64,000 nt of DNA from the NCBI RefSeq assembly GCF_000742135.1, contig NZ_KN046818.1, positions 4,221,447 through 4,285,446 on the forward strand, written 5' to 3'. This document shows, one piece after another, positions 29,964-39,709 of this stretch. Every line of letters begins with the position of its first letter. Position 1 is the stretch's first letter. Position numbers and translations under genes: made by a program. A model generated the notes under the pieces. That model worked only from the letters and a program-made list of their open reading frames with translations, was not told the DNA's origin and ran no database searches. This DNA is from Klebsiella pneumoniae (GTDB lineage Bacteria; Pseudomonadota; Gammaproteobacteria; Enterobacterales; Enterobacteriaceae).

Positions 29964-32597
29964 ATGAGCGACCTTGCGAGAGAAATTACACCGGTCAACA
30001 TTGAGGAAGAGCTTAAGAACTCTTATCTGGATTATGCGATGTCGGTCATTGTTGGCCGTGCGCTGCCGGATGTCCGAGATGGCCTGAAGCCGGTACACCG
30101 TCGCGTACTTTACGCCATGAACGTATTGGGCAATGACTGGAACAAAGCCTATAAAAAATCAGCCCGTGTCGTTGGTGACGTAATCGGTAAATACCACCCG
30201 CACGGCGACTCCGCGGTATACGACACCATCGTGCGTATGGCGCAGCCGTTCTCGCTGCGTTACATGCTGGTGGACGGCCAGGGTAACTTTGGTTCCATCG
30301 ACGGCGACTCCGCCGCGGCGATGCGTTATACCGAAATTCGTCTGGCGAAAATCGCTCATGAGCTGATGGCCGATCTTGAAAAAGAGACGGTCGATTTCGT
30401 CGACAACTATGACGGTACGGAGCGTATTCCGGACGTCATGCCGACCAAAATTCCTAACCTGCTGGTGAACGGCGCCTCCGGGATCGCCGTAGGGATGGCC
30501 ACCAACATACCGCCACATAACCTGACGGAAGTGATTAACGGCTGTCTGGCGTATGTTGACGATGAAGACATCAGCATTGAAGGGCTGATGGCGCATATTC
30601 CTGGCCCTGATTTCCCGACCGCCGCCATTATCAATGGCCGTCGCGGCATCGAAGAGGCCTATCGCACCGGTCGCGGTAAAGTGTACATCCGCGCGCGCGC
30701 GGAAGTGGAAGTGGACGCGAAATCCGGCCGCGAAACCATCATCGTGCACGAAATTCCGTATCAGGTGAACAAAGCGCGCCTGATCGAGAAAATCGCCGAG
30801 CTGGTCAAAGAAAAACGCGTGGAAGGCATCAGCGCGCTGCGTGACGAGTCTGATAAAGACGGGATGCGCATCGTGATTGAAGTGAAGCGCGATGCGGTAG
30901 GGGAAGTGGTGCTTAACAACCTCTATTCCCAGACCCAGCTGCAGGTCTCCTTCGGCATCAACATGGTAGCTCTGCACCATGGTCAGCCGAAGATCATGAA
31001 CCTGAAGGACATTATCGCCGCGTTTGTACGCCACCGCCGTGAAGTGGTGACCCGTCGTACGATTTTCGAACTGCGCAAAGCGCGCGACCGGGCGCATATC
31101 CTCGAAGCGCTGGCCGTTGCGCTGGCCAACATCGACCCGATTATCGAACTGATCCGTCGCGCGCCGACCCCGGCAGAAGCGAAAACGGCGCTGGTTGCCC
31201 AGGCGTGGGATCTTGGTAACGTCGCGGCGATGCTGGAGCGCGCCGGGGATGACGCCGCGCGTCCGGAATGGCTGGAGCCAGAGTTCGGCGTACGCGACGG
31301 TAAATACTATCTGACCGAGCAGCAGGCTCAGGCGATTCTGGATCTGCGTCTGCAGAAACTGACCGGCCTTGAGCATGAAAAACTGCTCGACGAATATAAA
31401 GAGCTGCTGGAGCAGATCGCGGAGCTGCTGCACATTCTCGGCAGCGCCGACCGTCTGATGGAAGTGATTCGCGAAGAGCTGGAGCTGATCCGCGACCAGT
31501 TCGGCGACGAACGTCGTACCGAAATCACCGCCAACAGCGCTGATATTAACATCGAAGATCTGATCAACCAGGAAGATGTGGTGGTCACCCTGTCGCATCA
31601 GGGGTATGTGAAGTATCAGCCGCTGACCGACTACGAAGCACAGCGTCGTGGCGGTAAAGGCAAATCGGCAGCGCGCATTAAAGAAGAAGACTTTATCGAC
31701 CGCCTGCTGGTGGCTAACACCCATGACACCATCCTCTGCTTCTCAAGCCGCGGCCGTCTGTACTGGATGAAGGTCTATCAGCTGCCGGAAGCCAGCCGCG
31801 GCGCGCGCGGTCGGCCGATCGTCAACCTGCTGCCGCTGGAAGCCGATGAGCGCATCACCGCCATCCTGCCGGTCCGCGAGTACGAAGAGGGCGTCAACGT
31901 CTTTATGGCGACCGCCAGCGGTACCGTGAAGAAAACCGCGCTGACCGAGTTCAGCCGTCCGCGTTCCGCCGGTATCATCGCGGTCAACCTGAACGAAGGC
32001 GATGAGCTGATCGGCGTCGATCTGACCTCTGGTCAGGATGAAGTGATGCTGTTCTCCGCGGCCGGTAAGGTTGTACGCTTCAAGGAAGACGCCGTTCGCG
32101 CCATGGGCCGTACCGCCACCGGCGTACGCGGTATTAAGCTTGCGGAAAACGACAGCGTCGTCTCGCTGATTATTCCACGCGGCGAAGGCGCGATCCTGAC
32201 GGTGACGCAAAACGGTTACGGTAAACGTACCGCGGCGGCGGAGTATCCGACCAAGTCGCGTGCCACCCAGGGCGTTATTTCGATCAAAGTCACCGAGCGT
32301 AACGGTTCCGTGGTCGGCGCCGTGCAGGTGGATGACTGCGATCAGATCATGATGATCACCGACGCCGGGACGCTGGTGCGTACCCGCGTTTCCGAAGTGA
32401 GCATCGTGGGCCGTAACACCCAGGGCGTGATCCTCATCCGCACCGCGGAAGATGAAAACGTGGTAGGTCTGCAGCGCGTGGCTGAGCCGGTGGATGATGA
32501 AGAGCTGGATGCCATCGACGGTAGCGCGGCGGAAGGCGATGACGATATCGCCCCGGAAGCGGATACCGATGACGACATCGCCGAAGACGAAGAATAA
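29964..32597 (+). CDS. gyrA: DNA gyrase subunit A
   Basis: GyrA (877 residues) is the breakage-reunion subunit of DNA gyrase. The winged-helix domain has the catalytic Tyr122 in [10 protein letters not shown]. The quinolone-resistance region carries Ser83 (TCC, 30210-30212) and Asp87 (GAC, 30222-30224), the sensitive residues. The GyrA box QRRGGKG starts the C-terminal DNA-wrapping beta-pinwheel, and the protein ends in a strongly acidic tail ([11 protein letters not shown]). Length is two residues over E. coli. Confidence 0.98.
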   Translation: MSDLAREITPVNIEEELKNSYLDYAMSVIVGRALPDVRDGLKPVHRRVLYAMNVLGNDWNKAYKKSARVVGDVIGKYHPHGDSAVYDTIVRMAQPFSLRYMLVDGQGNFGSIDGDSAAAMRYTEIRLAKIAHELMADLEKETVDFVDNYDGTERIPDVMPTKIPNLLVNGASGIAVGMATNIPPHNLTEVINGCLAYVDDEDISIEGLMAHIPGPDFPTAAIINGRRGIEEAYRTGRGKVYIRARAEVEVDAKSGRETIIVHEIPYQVNKARLIEKIAELVKEKRVEGISALRDESDKDGMRIVIEVKRDAVGEVVLNNLYSQTQLQVSFGINMVALHHGQPKIMNLKDIIAAFVRHRREVVTRRTIFELRKARDRAHILEALAVALANIDPIIELIRRAPTPAEAKTALVAQAWDLGNVAAMLERAGDDAARPEWLEPEFGVRDGKYYLTEQQAQAILDLRLQKLTGLEHEKLLDEYKELLEQIAELLHILGSADRLMEVIREELELIRDQFGDERRTEITANSADINIEDLINQEDVVVTLSHQGYVKYQPLTDYEAQRRGGKGKSAARIKEEDFIDRLLVANTHDTILCFSSRGRLYWMKVYQLPEASRGARGRPIVNLLPLEADERITAILPVREYEEGVNVFMATASGTVKKTALTEFSRPRSAGIIAVNLNEGDELIGVDLTSGQDEVMLFSAAGKVVRFKEDAVRAMGRTATGVRGIKLAENDSVVSLIIPRGEGAILTVTQNGYGKRTAAAEYPTKSRATQGVISIKVTERNGSVVGAVQVDDCDQIMMITDAGTLVRTRVSEVSIVGRNTQGVILIRTAEDENVVGLQRVAEPVDDEELDAIDGSAAEGDDDIAPEADTDDDIAEDEE

Positions 32598-32621
32598 TCG
32601 TCCGAGGTAAATGTTCTGGAA

Positions 32622-32648
32622 GGGCCGGGTATTTTCCCGGCCCTTTTT
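32622..32648 (+). terminator. gyrA Rho-independent terminator
   Basis: GGGCCGGG (32622-32629) pairs with CCCGGCCC (32636-32643) around a 6-base loop and is followed by TTTTT. This is a strong intrinsic terminator 24 bases after the gyrA stop. Confidence 0.95.
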
Positions 32649-32728
32649 GCATTAACATTGCGGCAAAGCCGGTTTACCGCTACCTTAACCGCATTCTGTT
32701 GAGTCCCTGACGGCCGAGCATCGCCACA

Positions 32729-35569
32729 TTGAAATATCTTGCCTCTTTTCATACAACCCTGAAGGTTTCACGTTATCTGTTCAGAGCGCTGGCGGTATTG
32801 CTGTGGCTGCTTATTGCGTTTGTCTCTGTGTTTTATATCGTCAACGCGCTGCACGAGCGGGAAGCCGAAATCCATCAGGAGCTTAATCTCAACGCCGATC
32901 AGGCCCAGCGCTATATCCAGCGTACCGCGGATGTAATGAAAGAGCTGAAGTATGTCGCCGGTAATCGCTTGTCGGCAGGGGACGCGGTAGCGCAAGGGCA
33001 AAACGGCGATATGGCGGTGCCCAACTTTGAACCCCTGTACCCCGATTCCGACTGCAGCGCGATGAGCGCCACCTGGCGTAATTCGCTGCAGTCGCTGGCA
33101 TGGTTTATGCGCTACTGGCGGGATAATTTTACTGCCGCCTACGACCTTAACCGCATCTTTCTCATCGGCAGCGATAACCTCTGCATGGCCAACTTTGGCC
33201 TGCGGGACGTGCCGATTGAGCGCGATCAGGCGCTGAAAGTCCTGCATCAGCGCATAGAGCAATATCGCAACGCGCCGCAAAATGAGCGCGGCAACAACCT
33301 GTTCTGGATAAGCCAGGGCGTTCGCCCCGGGGTGGGCTATTTTTACGCCCTGACGCCGGTCTATATGGCCAATCGCCTGCAGGCGATGCTGGGCGTGGAG
33401 CAGACCATCCGCATGGAAAGCTTCTTTACGCCGGGCAGCCTGCCGATGAGCGTGACGATCTTTGACGATAACGGGCAGCCGCTGATTTCGCTGGCCGGTG
33501 CGGAAGGTAAAATCCAGAGCGAAGCGAAGTGGATGCAGGAGCGGATGTGGTTTGGCTACAGTTCGGGTTTCCGCGAGCTGGTGCTGAAAAAAAGCCTCTC
33601 GCCGTCCTCCCTGAGCATCGTCTATTCCGTCTCGGTAGATCAGGTGCTGGAGCGGATCCGTATGCTGATCATCAATGCTATCGTTCTTAATATCCTCAGC
33701 GGCGCGATGCTGTTCGCGCTGGCGCGGATGTATGAGCGGCGCATTTTTATCCCCGCGGAGAATGACGCCCAGCGCCTGGAAGAGCACGAGCAGTTCAACC
33801 GCAAAATTGTGGCTTCTGCCCCGGTAGGGATCTGTATTCTGCGCACTGCCGACGGGACCAATATTCTCAGTAATGAACTGGCGCACAACTACCTGAACAT
33901 GCTGACCCACGAGGACCGCCAGCGGCTGACGCAGATCATCTGCGGCCAGCAGGTCAATTTTGTCGACGTGCTGACCAGCAACCATACCAACCTGCAGATT
34001 AGCTTTGTTCATTCACGCTATCGCAATGAAAACGTCGCCATTTGCGTGCTGGTGGACGTTTCCGCCCGCGTGAAAATGGAGGAGTCGCTGCAGGAGATGG
34101 CCCAGGCGGCGGAGCAGGCCAGCCAGTCGAAATCGATGTTCCTGGCGACGGTTAGCCATGAGCTGCGTACCCCGCTGTATGGCATCATCGGTAACCTCGA
34201 TCTGCTGCAGACCAAAGCGTTGCCGAAAGGCGTCGATCGCCTTGTGACGGCGATGAACAACTCCTCCAGCCTGCTGCTGAAAATCATCAGCGATATTCTT
34301 GATTTCTCGAAAATCGAGTCCGAGCAGTTGAAGATCGAGCCGCGGGAGTTCTCTCCGCGCGAAGTCATGAACCATATCTCCGCTAACTATCTGCCGTTGG
34401 TGGTGCGCAAGCAGCTGGGCCTGTACTGCTTTATCGAGCCGGACGTTCCGGAACAAATGTCCGGCGACCCGATGCGCCTGCAGCAGGTGATCTCAAATCT
34501 GCTCAGCAATGCGATAAAGTTCACCGATACCGGCTGTATTGTCCTGCACGTCCAGTGCGCGGGGGATTATCTGCAGATTAGCGTTCGCGACACCGGAGAG
34601 GGGATCCCGGCGAAAGAGGTATTGCGCCTCTTCGATCCTTTCTTCCAGGTGGGGACCGGCGTGCAGCGCAATTTTCAGGGCACCGGCCTTGGCCTGGCGA
34701 TCTGTGAAAAACTGATCAGCATGATGGATGGCGATATTGCTGTCGAAACCGAGCCGGGGATGGGTAGCCGCTTTACCATCCGTATTCCTCTGTATGGCGT
34801 GCAGAATACCTCACCGGTGAGCAGAGACGGTTTCGCTGGCAAGACCTGCTGGCTGGCGATTCATAACACTTCGCTGGCGATGTTCGTCACCTCGCTGCTC
34901 AGCTACCACGGCCTGACGGTCCGCCGCCATGCCGGCGAAACGCCGGACGCCGAGGATGTCTTACTCACTGACGATGAGGCGCTGAGCGGATGGCAGGGAA
35001 GGGCCATGGTCATCTTCTGTCGCCGTCATATCGGTATTCCGCAGGAGCGGTCCGCCGGCGAATGGCTGCACAGCGTGACGACTCCCCACGAACTGCTGCC
35101 GCTGCTGGGGCGTATTTTCCATGTTGCGCTCGCCAGTGCGGAAAATAGCCCGGCGCTGATGGCCCCGGAGGCGCAGGCCGGCAATAACGACGACATGATG
35201 ATCCTCGTGGTCGACGATCACCCGATCAACCGCCGCCTGCTGGCGGATCAGCTGGGGTCGCTCGGCTACCAGTGCGTGACCGCGAACGACGGGATCGACG
35301 CGCTCAACGTCCTCAGCAAGCAGCACATCGATATCGTGCTCAGCGACGTCAACATGCCTAATATGGATGGTTATCGCCTGACGCAGCGCATTCGTCAGCT
35401 TGGCCTGACGCTGCCGGTGATTGGCGTAACGGCCAATGCCCTGGCGGAAGAGAAGCAGCGCTGTCTGGAATCGGGGATGGACAGTTGTCTGTCCAAGCCG
35501 GTCACCCTCGACGTACTGAAGCAAACGCTGACGGTATATGCGGCGCGGGTGCGTAAAGGGCGGGAATAA
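32729..35569 (+). CDS. rcsC: Hybrid sensor histidine kinase RcsC
   Basis: RcsC (946 residues) is the membrane kinase at the head of the Rcs phosphorelay, which controls capsule and envelope stress genes. Order: transmembrane segment near residues 15-38, periplasmic domain, second transmembrane segment near 310-330, PAS-like linker, dimerisation domain with phosphorylated His477 in TVSHELRTP, ATPase domain (NLLSNAIKF, DTGEGIP, GTGLGLAI), the RcsC-specific ABL domain, and a receiver with Asp873 in LSDVNMPNMDGY. The start is TTG at 32729, giving MKYLASFHTT as in E. coli. atoSC and atoDAEB, between gyrA and rcsC in K-12, are absent. Confidence 0.96.
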   Translation: MKYLASFHTTLKVSRYLFRALAVLLWLLIAFVSVFYIVNALHEREAEIHQELNLNADQAQRYIQRTADVMKELKYVAGNRLSAGDAVAQGQNGDMAVPNFEPLYPDSDCSAMSATWRNSLQSLAWFMRYWRDNFTAAYDLNRIFLIGSDNLCMANFGLRDVPIERDQALKVLHQRIEQYRNAPQNERGNNLFWISQGVRPGVGYFYALTPVYMANRLQAMLGVEQTIRMESFFTPGSLPMSVTIFDDNGQPLISLAGAEGKIQSEAKWMQERMWFGYSSGFRELVLKKSLSPSSLSIVYSVSVDQVLERIRMLIINAIVLNILSGAMLFALARMYERRIFIPAENDAQRLEEHEQFNRKIVASAPVGICILRTADGTNILSNELAHNYLNMLTHEDRQRLTQIICGQQVNFVDVLTSNHTNLQISFVHSRYRNENVAICVLVDVSARVKMEESLQEMAQAAEQASQSKSMFLATVSHELRTPLYGIIGNLDLLQTKALPKGVDRLVTAMNNSSSLLLKIISDILDFSKIESEQLKIEPREFSPREVMNHISANYLPLVVRKQLGLYCFIEPDVPEQMSGDPMRLQQVISNLLSNAIKFTDTGCIVLHVQCAGDYLQISVRDTGEGIPAKEVLRLFDPFFQVGTGVQRNFQGTGLGLAICEKLISMMDGDIAVETEPGMGSRFTIRIPLYGVQNTSPVSRDGFAGKTCWLAIHNTSLAMFVTSLLSYHGLTVRRHAGETPDAEDVLLTDDEALSGWQGRAMVIFCRRHIGIPQERSAGEWLHSVTTPHELLPLLGRIFHVALASAENSPALMAPEAQAGNNDDMMILVVDDHPINRRLLADQLGSLGYQCVTANDGIDALNVLSKQHIDIVLSDVNMPNMDGYRLTQRIRQLGLTLPVIGVTANALAEEKQRCLESGMDSCLSKPVTLDVLKQTLTVYAARVRKGRE

Positions 35570-35576
35570 TGGGGAG

Positions 35577-35602
35577 CTCCGTCTCGCCGGGGCGAGACGG
35601 AG
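35577..35602. terminator. Long GC hairpin between convergent rcsC and rcsB
   Basis: CTCCGTCTCGC (35577-35587) and GCGAGACGGAG (35592-35602) pair over 11 bp with a 4-base loop, just after the rcsC stop and just before the rcsB stop. Neither side has a clear T-run, so it may work as an mRNA end-protecting hairpin or a weak bidirectional terminator. Confidence 0.65.
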
Positions 35603-35614
35603 AGGGCGAAGAGA

Positions 35615-36265
35615 TTACTCTTTGTCCGTCGCGCTCAGCGAGACGGAAGAGAGGTAGTTCAGCAAGGCGATGTCGTTTTCGACGCCCAGCTTCATCATCG
35701 CCGATTTCTTCTGGCTGCTGATGGTTTTAATGCTGCGATTAAGCTTTTTGGCGATCTCGGTTACCAGGAAACCTTCGGCGAACAGGCGCAGCACTTCGCT
35801 CTCTTTCGGCGACAGGCGTTTATCGCCATAGCCGCTGGCGCTGATTTTTTCCAGCAGGCGAGAGACGCTTTCCGGGGTGAATTTCTTCCCTTTCTGCAGC
35901 GCGGCCAGCGCTTTTGGCAGGTCGGTCGGCGCCCCCTGCTTGAGGACGATCCCTTCGATATCCAGATCCAGCACCGCGCTGAGGATCGCCGGATTGTTGT
36001 TCATGGTCAGAACAATGATCGACAGATCCGGGAAGTGGCGCTTGATGTATTTAATCAGCGTGATCCCGTCGCCGTATTTGTCTCCGGGCATGGACAGATC
36101 GGTGATCAGCACATGGGCGTCCAGCTTCGGAAGATTGTTGATAAGGGCCGTGGAGTCTTCAAACTCGCCAACGACGTTCACCCACTCAATTTGCTCAAGT
36201 GACTTACGAATACCGAACAGTACGATCGGATGGTCATCGGCAATAATTACGTTCATAGTGTTCAT
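35615..36265 (-). CDS. rcsB: Response regulator RcsB
   Basis: RcsB (216 residues) is the DNA-binding regulator of the Rcs relay, acting alone or with partners such as RcsA. The receiver has the acidic pair in IIADDHP, phospho-acceptor Asp56 in LITDLSMPGD, and Lys in VLKQGA. The LuxR-type helix-turn-helix at the C-terminus reads LSPKESEVLRLFAEGFLVTE, then IAKKLNRSIKTISSQK. It lies 15 bp after rcsD on the same strand. Confidence 0.98.
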   Translation of the reverse strand: MNTMNVIIADDHPIVLFGIRKSLEQIEWVNVVGEFEDSTALINNLPKLDAHVLITDLSMPGDKYGDGITLIKYIKRHFPDLSIIVLTMNNNPAILSAVLDLDIEGIVLKQGAPTDLPKALAALQKGKKFTPESVSRLLEKISASGYGDKRLSPKESEVLRLFAEGFLVTEIAKKLNRSIKTISSQKKSAMMKLGVENDIALLNYLSSVSLSATDKE

Positions 36266-36280
36266 GTATAAGGCTACCTT

Positions 36281-38938
36281 CTACAGCAAGCTCTTGACGT
36301 AAGCGTCAATGTCGCTGATATATTTTTCTATGCCTTGCGCATCCTTTTCGCGAATCAGATGCTCAAGCGTTTCACATAACTGCTTGCCGGGTATCAGATT
36401 AAGCATAGCAAATGCCCCTTTGAGGCGGTGGGCGGTTTGCGCCAGAGCAGCAAAATCGCCCGCTTCGATTTCAGTATACAATCTCTGAACATCATCCGGT
36501 ACCGTATCGGCAAACAGTGCGTAATAGCCGCTGGCATGGAGTTCGGCGTTACTCTCGTTTCCTGAGGTGACGGGCTGAACCGCCTCCTCCGCCAGCTGCT
36601 GCTCAATAAGCTGCAGGATAGCCTCCTGCATCGCCGTGCTAATATTAAAGTTGACCCGCAGTTGGCCCGGGCCGATCTTGCGTATCCCGACCTCATCATC
36701 GCTTAAAAGCAAGCCTGAAGCAGTAAGATTAGACGGATTATCCGTTAAATAAAGATCAAAGGCTTGACTGGTCGCCCGATCGTCCGGTGTGATGCAGGAC
36801 GCTCCCCAGCTCTCCAGCTGGCGAGTGACAATCCGCCGCACTTCGCTGGAAGTCACATCCAGCAGGACGATAACGTCATCCAGCAAATGCTCTCCCGCCT
36901 CTGGCGCCTCTTCGCTGGCCGGCATTTTCAGATGCAGGGTATAGCGCGTCCCCAGCGACTCCCGGGCTTTAATGGTCAATTGCCCGCCCAGCTTGCGCGT
37001 CATGCGGTCGCATAGCCAGAAGGTAAGGGCGTTTGCTTTGCCGTACAGGTCGCTCTGGGTCTCGTTGAGATACGGGAAGTGCATATTGTCGATCTCGTTT
37101 GCCGAGACGCCGTTGCCGGTATCCAGAATGCGGAAGGTCAGGCGATCGCTGGCCGACTCATCCTGACAGACGTCGAGGGTGATCTTGCCGATAGGCGTGG
37201 TGGTCACTGAATATTGGATTAACAGCACCAGCGTGCGCCGCAGAGCTTCACGGTCGCCATAGCGCTGCTCGCCGGCCGGGAGCGCATTGTTGATGAGCAG
37301 CTGCAGACCCTTGCGTTTCATCGCCGGCAGCACTTCCGGCACGACGTCGTCAATAAGCTCCTGCACCGAGAACAACGTCTGGTTGGTTTTCCAGGCATCG
37401 CTTTCCAGCAGATTGGCGAGCTGAATGTCATCGATGAGTTTGACCAGCTCATCGGCATGCTGGGCCAGCGTCCGATTCTCTGTACTACTGAGCGCCGCCG
37501 CCTCTGCCGCCAGCGTCAGCGCGGGCTGCTTCAGGGCGCTGCCGATGTGCTGCATAAAGGCGGCCCGTCCCTGCTGGTTTTTCTCATACAAGCGCTGGGC
37601 CTGCTTGAGCTTTTTATTGACCAGCACTTCGCGGTCCTGATCACGGATGATCAGGATCTGGGTGCGCGGCGCTACCTGGCTGCGATACTGGCGGATTTCA
37701 TACTGCTCATTGTTGACGGTGGCCTGGATCACTCCCTGATGCTGGTCCGCCATATTGGTGATGTTCTGCAGATTCAGGTGCGGAAGCAGATGGTCGGCAA
37801 TTGGATTGCTGATAACCGTTCGGTTGGCTTCCTGATCGTGAACGAGCAGCCCCAGCGGCAGCAGAGAAACAATCTCTTCGTTAATGGCGCGCAGCAGACG
37901 CAGTTCGCTGTTGGCGGCGGAGGGGAGCCCGGCGCCAGACGAATGGCTGCGTCCTTTATAGTGGCGAAAGGTGGTAAAACCAAACAGCGCCAGCGCCAGC
38001 AGACCAATGTTGAGCAGCAGCGGCAGAAGAATGTTCTGCATGGACTCCAGCAGCATGGTGCTCATTGGTACCGTCCACAGTAACTGCATACCGGTGGTGC
38101 TGATGTCGGTGGCGATGTCAATCTGCATGCCGTTAAAGGTGATCCCGATATGATCGGCGCTCTCTTTATCCGGCGTGGTGGCGAGATTTTGCGACGGGTC
38201 AGGCTCGATACGGAAGCTGTCGATGGTCATGCCGGGCGGGATCAGATCGTTAATCGGCAGGTCGAAGGCAACCACCGTGGCAAGGTGTCCGGGCTGGTTG
38301 AAGGTGGTGCGTAACGTAAAATAGTGCGCGTTCTGCCAGGCGAGATGGCGCAACGGCGAGAACGTCTCGCGCTCATCAAGGGTATTAGCCTGCAGCAGCA
38401 TTTCCGCGCGCCGCGACTCCACGACGCTGCTGATCGTTGACTCTTTGAAGCTTGAAGAGAGGTCCTTCAACGGCAGGGTGGAGACCAGGATCAGACTATT
38501 GTCCAGGCCGTTGAGATAGTACATCGACCACGGAATGGTCTCCGCGCCCCACAAAATATCGAGATAATCGGACATTTTCTGCGTCATTTCGAGGGTGGAG
38601 CTGTCATGGGAGCCAAAGATCAGGGCTTCGGTTTTACGCCGGGGTTTCTCCAGGTAGTAAACGTCCTGTTTTAAACGCGTCTCCTGCAGACCGCCGCTTG
38701 CGGTGTTGACTGAGGTGGCGGCGATATTGTCGTAGATCTGCCAGGTGGCATAGCGCCAGGCGTCAATGCGCTGGTGCAGAGCGTGGGAGACATCAACCAC
38801 CTGATAGCTTTTCTCCTTCAGCCAGGCATTGACGGCGCTTTGGATCATCACCCCCATTGTCGCCAGCAGGACAATAACCATCAAAATGAAGAAGCGGCTG
38901 ATGTTGCCGGGGATCAGGGAGAATTTTTTCGGGGTCAT
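36281..38938 (-). CDS. rcsD: Phosphotransfer intermediate RcsD
   Basis: RcsD (885 residues) passes phosphate from RcsC to RcsB. It has an N-terminal transmembrane helix (FFILMVIVLLATMGVMIQ), a periplasmic region, a second helix near residues 305-325 (ILLPLLLNIGLLALALFGF), a kinase-like domain lacking the phospho-acceptor His, the RcsD-ABL domain and a C-terminal HPt domain with its His in QTAHRLKGAF. The N-terminus is a few residues shorter than the E. coli form; no earlier in-frame ATG is evident. Confidence 0.95.
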   Translation of the reverse strand: MTPKKFSLIPGNISRFFILMVIVLLATMGVMIQSAVNAWLKEKSYQVVDVSHALHQRIDAWRYATWQIYDNIAATSVNTASGGLQETRLKQDVYYLEKPRRKTEALIFGSHDSSTLEMTQKMSDYLDILWGAETIPWSMYYLNGLDNSLILVSTLPLKDLSSSFKESTISSVVESRRAEMLLQANTLDERETFSPLRHLAWQNAHYFTLRTTFNQPGHLATVVAFDLPINDLIPPGMTIDSFRIEPDPSQNLATTPDKESADHIGITFNGMQIDIATDISTTGMQLLWTVPMSTMLLESMQNILLPLLLNIGLLALALFGFTTFRHYKGRSHSSGAGLPSAANSELRLLRAINEEIVSLLPLGLLVHDQEANRTVISNPIADHLLPHLNLQNITNMADQHQGVIQATVNNEQYEIRQYRSQVAPRTQILIIRDQDREVLVNKKLKQAQRLYEKNQQGRAAFMQHIGSALKQPALTLAAEAAALSSTENRTLAQHADELVKLIDDIQLANLLESDAWKTNQTLFSVQELIDDVVPEVLPAMKRKGLQLLINNALPAGEQRYGDREALRRTLVLLIQYSVTTTPIGKITLDVCQDESASDRLTFRILDTGNGVSANEIDNMHFPYLNETQSDLYGKANALTFWLCDRMTRKLGGQLTIKARESLGTRYTLHLKMPASEEAPEAGEHLLDDVIVLLDVTSSEVRRIVTRQLESWGASCITPDDRATSQAFDLYLTDNPSNLTASGLLLSDDEVGIRKIGPGQLRVNFNISTAMQEAILQLIEQQLAEEAVQPVTSGNESNAELHASGYYALFADTVPDDVQRLYTEIEAGDFAALAQTAHRLKGAFAMLNLIPGKQLCETLEHLIREKDAQGIEKYISDIDAYVKSLL

Positions 38939-39287
38939 CTTGTGGCTGAACGACTCATCATTGTTTGTAAACAGGATGTAGCGCCAGAGTAACTGGCAAC
39001 AAAGCAGATGCTGCTGGCAGTATAAAGGCTAATGGCGTAAATCCATACTACAGATTGGCGCCAGCGGTGCGATGCCGCCCAGGAATTATCTTAGAAACGA
39101 AGCGTAAATGAAACCGCGCCGGGAAGGTTAACCGGCGACGATATTGACGGAAACAAAAGGGAAGAATCGCACGAAATAACAAGACATTGGCAGAATATGC
39201 ACCACTGATGGCCTAATTGATTGATTAATAGTCGTTAGGGAATCATTAGCCGTAGCACAGATAAATTAAAGTTGTGTAAAGAAGGGT
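38939..39287. other. Gap between rcsD and micF
   Basis: About 350 bp upstream of rcsD and downstream of micF. It should hold the rcsD promoter, but I cannot place it with confidence. No gene or further RNA is evident; composition becomes AT-rich towards micF. Confidence 0.5.
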
Positions 39288-39380
39288 AAAAAAAACCGGA
39301 TGCGAGGCATCCGGTTGAAATAGGGGTAAACAGACATTCAGAACTGAATGACGGTAATAAATAAAGTTAATGATGATAGC
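39288..39380 (-). ncRNA. micF: MicF small RNA
   Basis: The minus strand from 39380 reads GCTATCATCATTAACTTT and continues, as I recall, nearly identical to E. coli MicF for its whole ~93 bases. It ends in a terminator hairpin AACCGGATGC/GCATCCGGTT followed by eight T (39288-39295). The position, opposite to ompC and before rcsD, is the E. coli one. MicF is an Hfq-dependent antisense RNA that represses ompF (OmpK35 in Klebsiella) by pairing with its 5' end. The promoter -10 may be TAAAAT on the minus strand at 39387-39392. Confidence 0.95.
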
Positions 39381-39536
39381 GACTCTTATTTTAGCCACCA
39401 ATGATCATTTTGTTTTACCATTCAGTGCTATAGATATGTTGTTGTCTATCGCTTTGATTATAAATGGTTAAATATTATTTTTGATGATTAGTGCGTATTT
39501 CCCTGACCATTTTGCGGTGAAAAAAGTTCCGCTGAA

Positions 39537-39580
39537 TTTACAAATTGAAACATCTTGTGGGAACTTTGAAATATCTTGGA
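39537..39580 (+). promoter_or_regulatory. OmpR-type binding sites upstream of ompC
   Basis: Two repeats, GAAACATCTTG (39547-39557) and GAAATATCTTG (39568-39578), lie 21 bp apart, two helical turns, upstream of the ompC promoter. They match the C-box arrangement through which OmpR activates ompC; micF is likely controlled from the same region. Confidence 0.75.
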
Positions 39581-39601
39581 AGTTTTAGTATCATATTCTT
39601 G

Positions 39602-39630
39602 TTGGATTATTCTGCATTTTGCAGCACAAT
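39602..39630 (+). promoter_or_regulatory. ompC promoter
   Basis: TTGGAT (39602-39607) and CACAAT (39625-39630) with a 17-bp spacer align with the E. coli ompC -35/-10 pair. The weak -10 fits a requirement for OmpR. The leader to the ATG is about 75 bases and carries an inverted repeat (CTGATTA...TAATCAG, around 39641-39661). Confidence 0.7.
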
Positions 39631-39709
39631 GAAATAGCCGACTGATTAGAAGGGTAATCAGTAAGCAGTGGCATAATAAAAGGCATATAACAAACAGAGG
39701 GTTAATAAC

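Noticed and set aside
30159..31724. A 521-codon open frame opposite gyrA
   Set aside because: Antisense shadow of gyrA codon usage; no ribosome site or family likeness.
32768..34012. A 414-codon open frame opposite rcsC
   Set aside because: Shadow of rcsC, same reasoning.
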